From positions 1 to 5,628 of the forward strand of contig CACZTE010000001.1 of assembly GCA_902784045.1 (NCBI GenBank): a stretch of DNA of 5,628 nt. The letters are read 5' to 3'. The DNA is from an uncultured Eubacterium sp. (GTDB lineage Bacteria > Bacillota > Clostridia > Eubacteriales > Eubacteriaceae). The translations under genes were made by a program, and so were the position numbers. The stretch's first letter is position 1; the number at the start of each line of letters is the position of its first letter. The notes below the pieces were generated by a model. The model did no database searches and was not told the origin of the DNA. It was given only the letters and a program-made list of their open reading frames with translations. Below are positions 4,410-5,628 of the stretch, piece by piece.

Positions 4410-4700
4410 ATGTCTGAAAAAAGAAAATACCATTTTGCTTCCGAAACGGCCATCGGTTATATTGAGGGCGATCTTCATCTGGAAATCGACGGCAACGATC
4501 TGGAAGGCACCTTTGATATGGGACCGACCAAAATTCGTTTGGACGATGGTCACTACGAAGACGGAAAATTCAACGCCAAATTCAGCGAAGTTGTTCTGTT
4601 CACGCCTGTGGAAGGAACCATTGAAGGGCAGATTGAGGGAGACAGATGCACTTTGGTCATGGTCACTGGCTTTGGTAGACGCGAACTGAAAAGCGTCTAA
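4410..4700 (+). CDS. Small beta-rich paralogue B (96 aa), function unknown
   Basis: AGGAG at 4400-4404 lies 5 bases before the start. The length is identical to paralogue A, and 77 of 96 residues match without gaps. Residues 1-38 differ at only two positions (23 and 34), and 62-78 are identical. Twelve of the 19 differences fall within residues 39-61, including E39P, A40T, R45D and K55N/G56A/S57K. DNA similarity includes the ribosome binding site but stops there and at the stop codon, so the duplicated unit retained is gene plus Shine-Dalgarno only. Many third positions differ, so the duplication is not very recent and the protein is under purifying selection. Predicted cytoplasmic, beta-rich, single conserved cysteine C80. 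The function is not recognised; a small ligand- or protein-binding barrel is a guess. Confidence 0.9.
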   Translation: MSEKRKYHFASETAIGYIEGDLHLEIDGNDLEGTFDMGPTKIRLDDGHYEDGKFNAKFSEVVLFTPVEGTIEGQIEGDRCTLVMVTGFGRRELKSV

Positions 4701-4769
4701 GCTGTTGTCCTTTGACCGATTGATTAAAGCGAGAAAAAGCACCAGATGCGTGATGCGTTCAGCAAAACG

Positions 4770-4794
4770 TTCGCATAGCATTGCGAAACATTTT
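4770..4794 (+). terminator. Possible weak terminator after paralogue B
   Basis: TTCGCA (4770-4775) / TGCGAA (4782-4787), a perfect 6-base stem with loop TAGCAT, followed by ACATTTT. The T-run is short and interrupted, so termination would be partial. Confidence 0.4.
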
Positions 4795-4908
4795 AACCGC
4801 TCAAAAAAGCTAGAGAAAAAACAGAATGATACAAAAAGCTTATGATGATCAAGGGCAAAGAGACAGTTGAGTGTCAGATCCATTAAGAGCTTACATGGAC
4901 AGCGCGGC

Positions 4909-5017
4909 GAAGGATACGGCATTCCTTCAAGGCTGTAATAAGGATGAGATGAATTGTTGCATCCCAACTCGGCGTGGGAAACGTAATCAAAAGAGCCGCC
5001 CTGACGGCGGCCTTTTT
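4909..5017 (+). ncRNA. Candidate structured RNA or 3' UTR with three hairpins
   Basis: GAAGGA/TCCTTC (4909-4914 with 4923-4928), TCCCA/TGGGA (4962-4966 with 4975-4979), then the terminator stem (4995-5011) and T-run. It may be the 3' end of the paralogue B transcript or a separate small RNA; a possible -10 TATGAT at 4841-4846 lacks a -35 box. Confidence 0.3.
4995..5017 (+). terminator. Strong intrinsic terminator
   Basis: GCCGCC (4995-5000), loop CTGAC, GGCGGC (5006-5011), C, then TTTTT (5013-5017). It separates the paralogue region from the synthetase gene. Confidence 0.82.
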
Positions 5018-5364
5018 CCAAGCCGACTTTGAGGATACAAAGCGCTGTCCGTCAGCTTTTTATCGGTACTTCAAAGAAGAAACCATAACCATGCAGGTTG
5101 TTTTTAGCCAGATATGCCCTGGCAGGTCTTTTTCAAGCAAGCCTGGTGTTAGATTGAAGGGAAAAATTTTTCACTTTTAATGTAACCTTCTTTGTTTTGT
5201 CTACGGCAAATTTTGTTTTGTTTTTTTAAACTAACTTATTGGTTTCCCTAGCTTTTTTTGTCATGTTAGGTTATTATATAAAAGAAATGTAACACTTGTT
5301 TATCATACTCGTCACAACAAAAATAGTGTTTGCTATTGTATAAAAACGAAAGGATTATTAATTA

Positions 5365-5628
5365 ATGGGAAATACACCTAAAAAGACATCTAAGTCTTTG
5401 GAACTGCGTATCGACCAAAATCAAAAAGCTTGGAAATTTATTTGCGACGCCAACAGTCAAAACCGGAGTCAATTAAACCGTGTGGCCATCACTGACGGCG
5501 TCAATGTCTACACCTATCGCATGATGTTCCGTCAATGGGATCGTTATGCTTCCGTTTTTTCTGCCCTTGGCATGACCGGAAAAAACAATGCCCGCGTCGG
5601 GATGTTAGGTTCCGCTTCGGCGGAATCC
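5365..5628 (+). CDS. AMP-binding acyl-CoA synthetase-like enzyme, N-terminal part
   Basis: The first 88 codons of a gene that continues past the window end. The start at 5365 follows AAGGA (5350-5354) with 10 bases between. After a lysine-rich lead of about 40 residues comes the usual opening of adenylate-forming enzymes: RVAITDGVNVYTYRMMFRQW (39-58), the 'V-T-Y-G-E' strand and helix, then RYASVFSALGMTGKNNARVG (60-79), equivalent to the 'A-x-x-L-x-x-L-G-V-x-x-G-D-R-V-A' helix and strand. Family members activate a carboxylic acid with ATP to an acyl-AMP and usually pass it to CoA. The ATP-binding and catalytic motifs lie beyond the window, so a fatty acyl-CoA ligase, another acyl-CoA ligase, or a peptide-synthetase-like enzyme are all open. 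The preceding 350 bases are AT-rich without a gene, so it probably has its own promoter. Confidence 0.85.
   Translation, partial: MGNTPKKTSKSLELRIDQNQKAWKFICDANSQNRSQLNRVAITDGVNVYTYRMMFRQWDRYASVFSALGMTGKNNARVGMLGSASAES

Larger units (their letters stand above)
4701..5364. other. 664-base region between paralogue B and the synthetase gene
   Basis: No believable gene; the one open frame (4974-5180) has no ribosome binding site and crosses a terminator. The left half holds a weak terminator (4770-4794) and the hairpins that end at the strong terminator 4995-5017. The right half (5100-5364) is AT-rich with a small GCCAG/CTGGC hairpin (5107-5123), the palindrome GAAAAATTTTTC (5161-5172), repeated TTTGTTTTG (5191-5199 and 5212-5220), and TTGTCA (5258-5263), which may belong to the promoter of the last gene although no -10 box is correctly spaced. 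Confidence 0.55.

Noticed and set aside
4974..5180. 68-codon plus-strand open frame
   Set aside because: It runs through the strong terminator at 4995-5017 and lacks a ribosome binding site.

Overview
The window looks like chromosomal DNA of a low-to-moderate GC bacterium, most likely Bacillota. The reasons are strong purine-rich ribosome binding sites (AGGAGG and AGGAG types), intrinsic terminators with T-runs, and proteins of a style common in Clostridia-like anaerobes. This placement is inference. No rRNA, tRNA, CRISPR array, transposase or integrase was seen.

Layout from left to right. A 70-residue stand-alone helical-domain protein lies at 101-313 (+). About 800 bases without a convincing gene follow; they hold one weak and one strong intrinsic terminator and an extended -10 promoter set in palindromes. 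This promoter serves a nitrilase-superfamily carbon-nitrogen hydrolase at 1121-2017 (+). Downstream of it is a 600-base gap with a run of hairpins ending in a strong terminator (2290-2517). A GNAT acetyltransferase, 2627-3193 (-), converges on this gap and has its own terminator built over its stop codon. A divergent intergenic region (3194-3741) carries GNAT leader hairpins, promoter-like boxes for both directions, and a GC-rich leader. Next come two close paralogues of a 96-residue beta-rich protein (3742-4032 and 4410-4700, +), separated by 377 bases containing overlapping palindromes and a hairpin. After the second paralogue there are more hairpins and a strong terminator at 4995-5017, then an AT-rich stretch. 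The last gene is the first 88 codons of an AMP-binding acyl-CoA synthetase-like enzyme that runs off the window.

The six supported genes do not form one pathway, and each appears to be its own transcription unit. Coding sequence covers only about 45% of the window, which is low for a bacterium. Most of the unexplained signal is therefore between genes: orphan terminators, hairpin arrays, a covarying hairpin seen in two places, and a short spaced repeat in three copies. The most distinctive protein feature is the tandem pair of 96-residue paralogues, which are about 80% identical with the changes concentrated in the middle third.
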